From positions 1-9,836 of the forward strand of contig JAICUS010000184.1 of the NCBI GenBank assembly GCA_025935735.1: 9,836 nt of DNA, in the 5' to 3' direction. The notes under the pieces were generated by a model. The model was not told the DNA's origin and made no database searches. It saw nothing but the letters and a program-made list of their open reading frames with translations. The stretch is from Solirubrobacteraceae bacterium (GTDB lineage Bacteria > Actinomycetota > Thermoleophilia > Solirubrobacterales > Solirubrobacteraceae). Shown here one piece after another: positions 8,932 to 9,836 of the stretch (position 1 is the stretch's first letter; every line of letters starts with the position of its first letter). The position numbers and the translations under genes were made by a program.

Positions 8932-9396
8932 ATGGCGGCCACCAACATCAATCGCGTCGTCCTCACGGGCAACCTGACGCGCGACCCCGAGCTTCGCTCC
9001 CTGCCCTCCGGAATGTCCGTCTGCTCGCTGCGGATCGCGTCCAACACGCGCCGCAAGGACGGCGGGTCCGGCGAGTGGGTCGACAAGCCCAACTACTTCA
9101 GCGTGACCGTCTGGGGCGCGCAGGGCGAGAACTGCGCGCGGTTCCTGTCCAAGGGCCGGCCGGTGGCCATCGACGGCCGCCTGGAGTGGCGCGAGTGGCA
9201 GGACCAGAGCGGCAACAAGCGCGAGGCCATCGACATCGTGGCCGACGCCGTGCAGTTCCTCGGCGGGCGTGACGACGCGCCGATGGGCGGCAACGGCTTC
9301 GCCCCGCACTCCGACGTCCCGGCCGACACGTCGGACTTCGCCCCGCAGCCGGTGGGCGCCCGCAGCGCGCCGGCGGACGACGACATCCCGTTCTGA
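8932..9396 (+). CDS. ssb: Single-stranded DNA-binding protein
   Basis: 154 residues from ATG 8932, with AAAGGAG (8916-8922) nine bases upstream. Residues 1-111 are the OB-fold: NINRVVLTGNLTRDPELR opens it, NYFSVTVWGAQGENCARFL and KGRPVAIDGRLEWREW form the central strands, and EAIDIVADAVQFLG closes it. A low-complexity Gly/Pro/Asp linker leads to the acidic tip DDDIPF, which recruits replication and repair partners in known SSBs. The protein coats single-stranded DNA at the fork as a tetramer. It is divergent from rpsR, unlike the common rpsF-ssb-rpsR order, and shares an upstream dyad with dnaB, which suggests joint control of replication proteins. Confidence 0.98.
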   Translation: MAATNINRVVLTGNLTRDPELRSLPSGMSVCSLRIASNTRRKDGGSGEWVDKPNYFSVTVWGAQGENCARFLSKGRPVAIDGRLEWREWQDQSGNKREAIDIVADAVQFLGGRDDAPMGGNGFAPHSDVPADTSDFAPQPVGARSAPADDDIPF

Positions 9397-9402
9397 GCCG
9401 GA

Positions 9403-9430
9403 CGGCCGCCGGGCGGGAGCTCGGCGGCCG
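9403..9430 (+). terminator. GC-rich hairpin downstream of ssb
   Basis: A 12-bp stem (9403-9414 with 9419-9430; one G-U pair at 9412/9421) closed by the tetraloop GGGA, a GNRA-type loop, starting seven bases after the ssb stop codon. No T-run follows. It would act as an mRNA-stabilising or terminator-like structure. Confidence 0.6.
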
Positions 9431-9660
9431 ATCCCGCGGCCCGCGTGCGCTGTCGCACCGCTTGCGGGCGGACGGCGTCACCCGATAGGTCGGGCGCCGA
9501 CGTGTGCCGTAGCGTGTTCGGGGCCGGCACCGCCTTGCGGGTCGCGCCGGGTGCCCTGCGGTCGGGAGGTGTCCGAGGATCCCGCGCCGCGTAGTGCGGG
9601 GCACATCGGGCCTGGCCGCCGCGGCGTGAGGACGGTGGTCCGCCGCCCAGCACAAGCCGG
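9431..9660. other. Stretch with no recognisable gene between ssb and the bS6-like frame
   Basis: About 230 bases in which no frame gives a recognisable protein. CGTCAC (9476-9481) and TGTGCCGTAGCGTG (9503-9516) weakly resemble the ssb upstream element, so it may hold a promoter for the bS6-like frame. The first beta strand of bS6 would be expected in the last 40-50 bases and is not found in any frame. Confidence 0.45.
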
Positions 9661-9836
9661 GGCTCTAACGACCAACGCGGCGGTGACGCCGCCCGGATCG
9701 TCGCGGACGTCGCGGACCTCATCGACCGCACGGGCGAGTTCATCGGCCGTCACGACTGGGGCGCCCGGCAGACCGCCTACGAGGTGCGCAAGCGCCCCGA
9801 GGCCGACTACCACCTGATCCAGTTCCGCGGCCCGGC
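9661..9836 (+). CDS. rpsF: Ribosomal protein bS6-like frame, start unresolved and 3' end beyond the window
   Basis: The frame that includes 9661 translates to NDQRGGDAARIVADVADLID, then RTGEFIGRHDWGARQTAY, then EVRKRPEADYHLIQFRGP, and runs off the window. This matches the helix 1, strand 2 and strand 3 region of bS6 (the RHDWG...AYEVRKR...EYHLIQF pattern), which binds 16S rRNA together with bS18. The frame is open from 9595, but between that point and 9784 it has no ATG, GTG, TTG or CTG, and the conserved first strand (YDLxLLLDP type) is missing upstream. Either a rare start codon is used, a frameshift or sequencing error hides the start, or the gene is damaged. The coordinates mark the recognisable part only. 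It lies on the ssb strand, downstream of ssb, the reverse of the usual order. Confidence 0.6.

Noticed and set aside
9269..9817. Plus-strand open frame running from inside ssb through to the bS6-like frame
   Set aside because: It is out of frame with ssb and bS6, rich in Arg/Pro/Thr and without recognisable motifs; it is an overlap artefact.

Overview
The window is GC-rich bacterial DNA, packed with genes at a typical bacterial density. The bS18-bL9-DnaB order, the TANNNT-type -10 elements without clear -35 boxes, the GTG/TTG starts and the protein sequence style suggest a high-GC actinobacterium. My best guess is the Thermoleophilia/Solirubrobacterales, inferred from remembered protein style and not from any search.

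Left part (1-2771, + strand): the 3' end of a WecB-type UDP-HexNAc 2-epimerase, a hexapeptide-repeat acyltransferase coupled to it by a 4-base overlap, and then an apparently separately transcribed FAD aromatic-ring monooxygenase. The first two look like the end of a surface-sugar cluster. The monooxygenase converges on purA and the two genes overlap by 22 bp.

Central part (8625 down to 2750, - strand): rpsR, rplI, a hairpin and regulatory gap, dnaB, a DnaC/DnaI-like ATPase and purA. dnaB carries a 427-aa intein with an intact-looking LAGLIDADG endonuclease. The last three genes are tightly coupled (TTGA overlap, then a 9-bp gap), so replicative helicase, putative helicase loader and adenylosuccinate synthase are probably one transcript.

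Right part (8626-9836, + strand): ssb, transcribed away from rpsR, a hairpin after it, then a stretch with no clear gene, and at the window edge a reading frame that clearly resembles ribosomal protein bS6 but has no usable start codon or first beta strand here. In most bacteria the order is rpsF-ssb-rpsR-rplI on one strand. Here ssb and the bS6-like frame lie on the opposite strand from rpsR-rplI.

The most interesting unexplained signals are regulatory. First, a near-perfect SOS (LexA) box lies upstream of dnaB, where the -35 region should be. Second, dnaB and ssb share a dyad motif (GTGACRA boxes in inverted orientation, with a 27-bp spacer in both places). Together they suggest that replication-fork genes are co-regulated here and that the replicative helicase may be DNA-damage-responsive.
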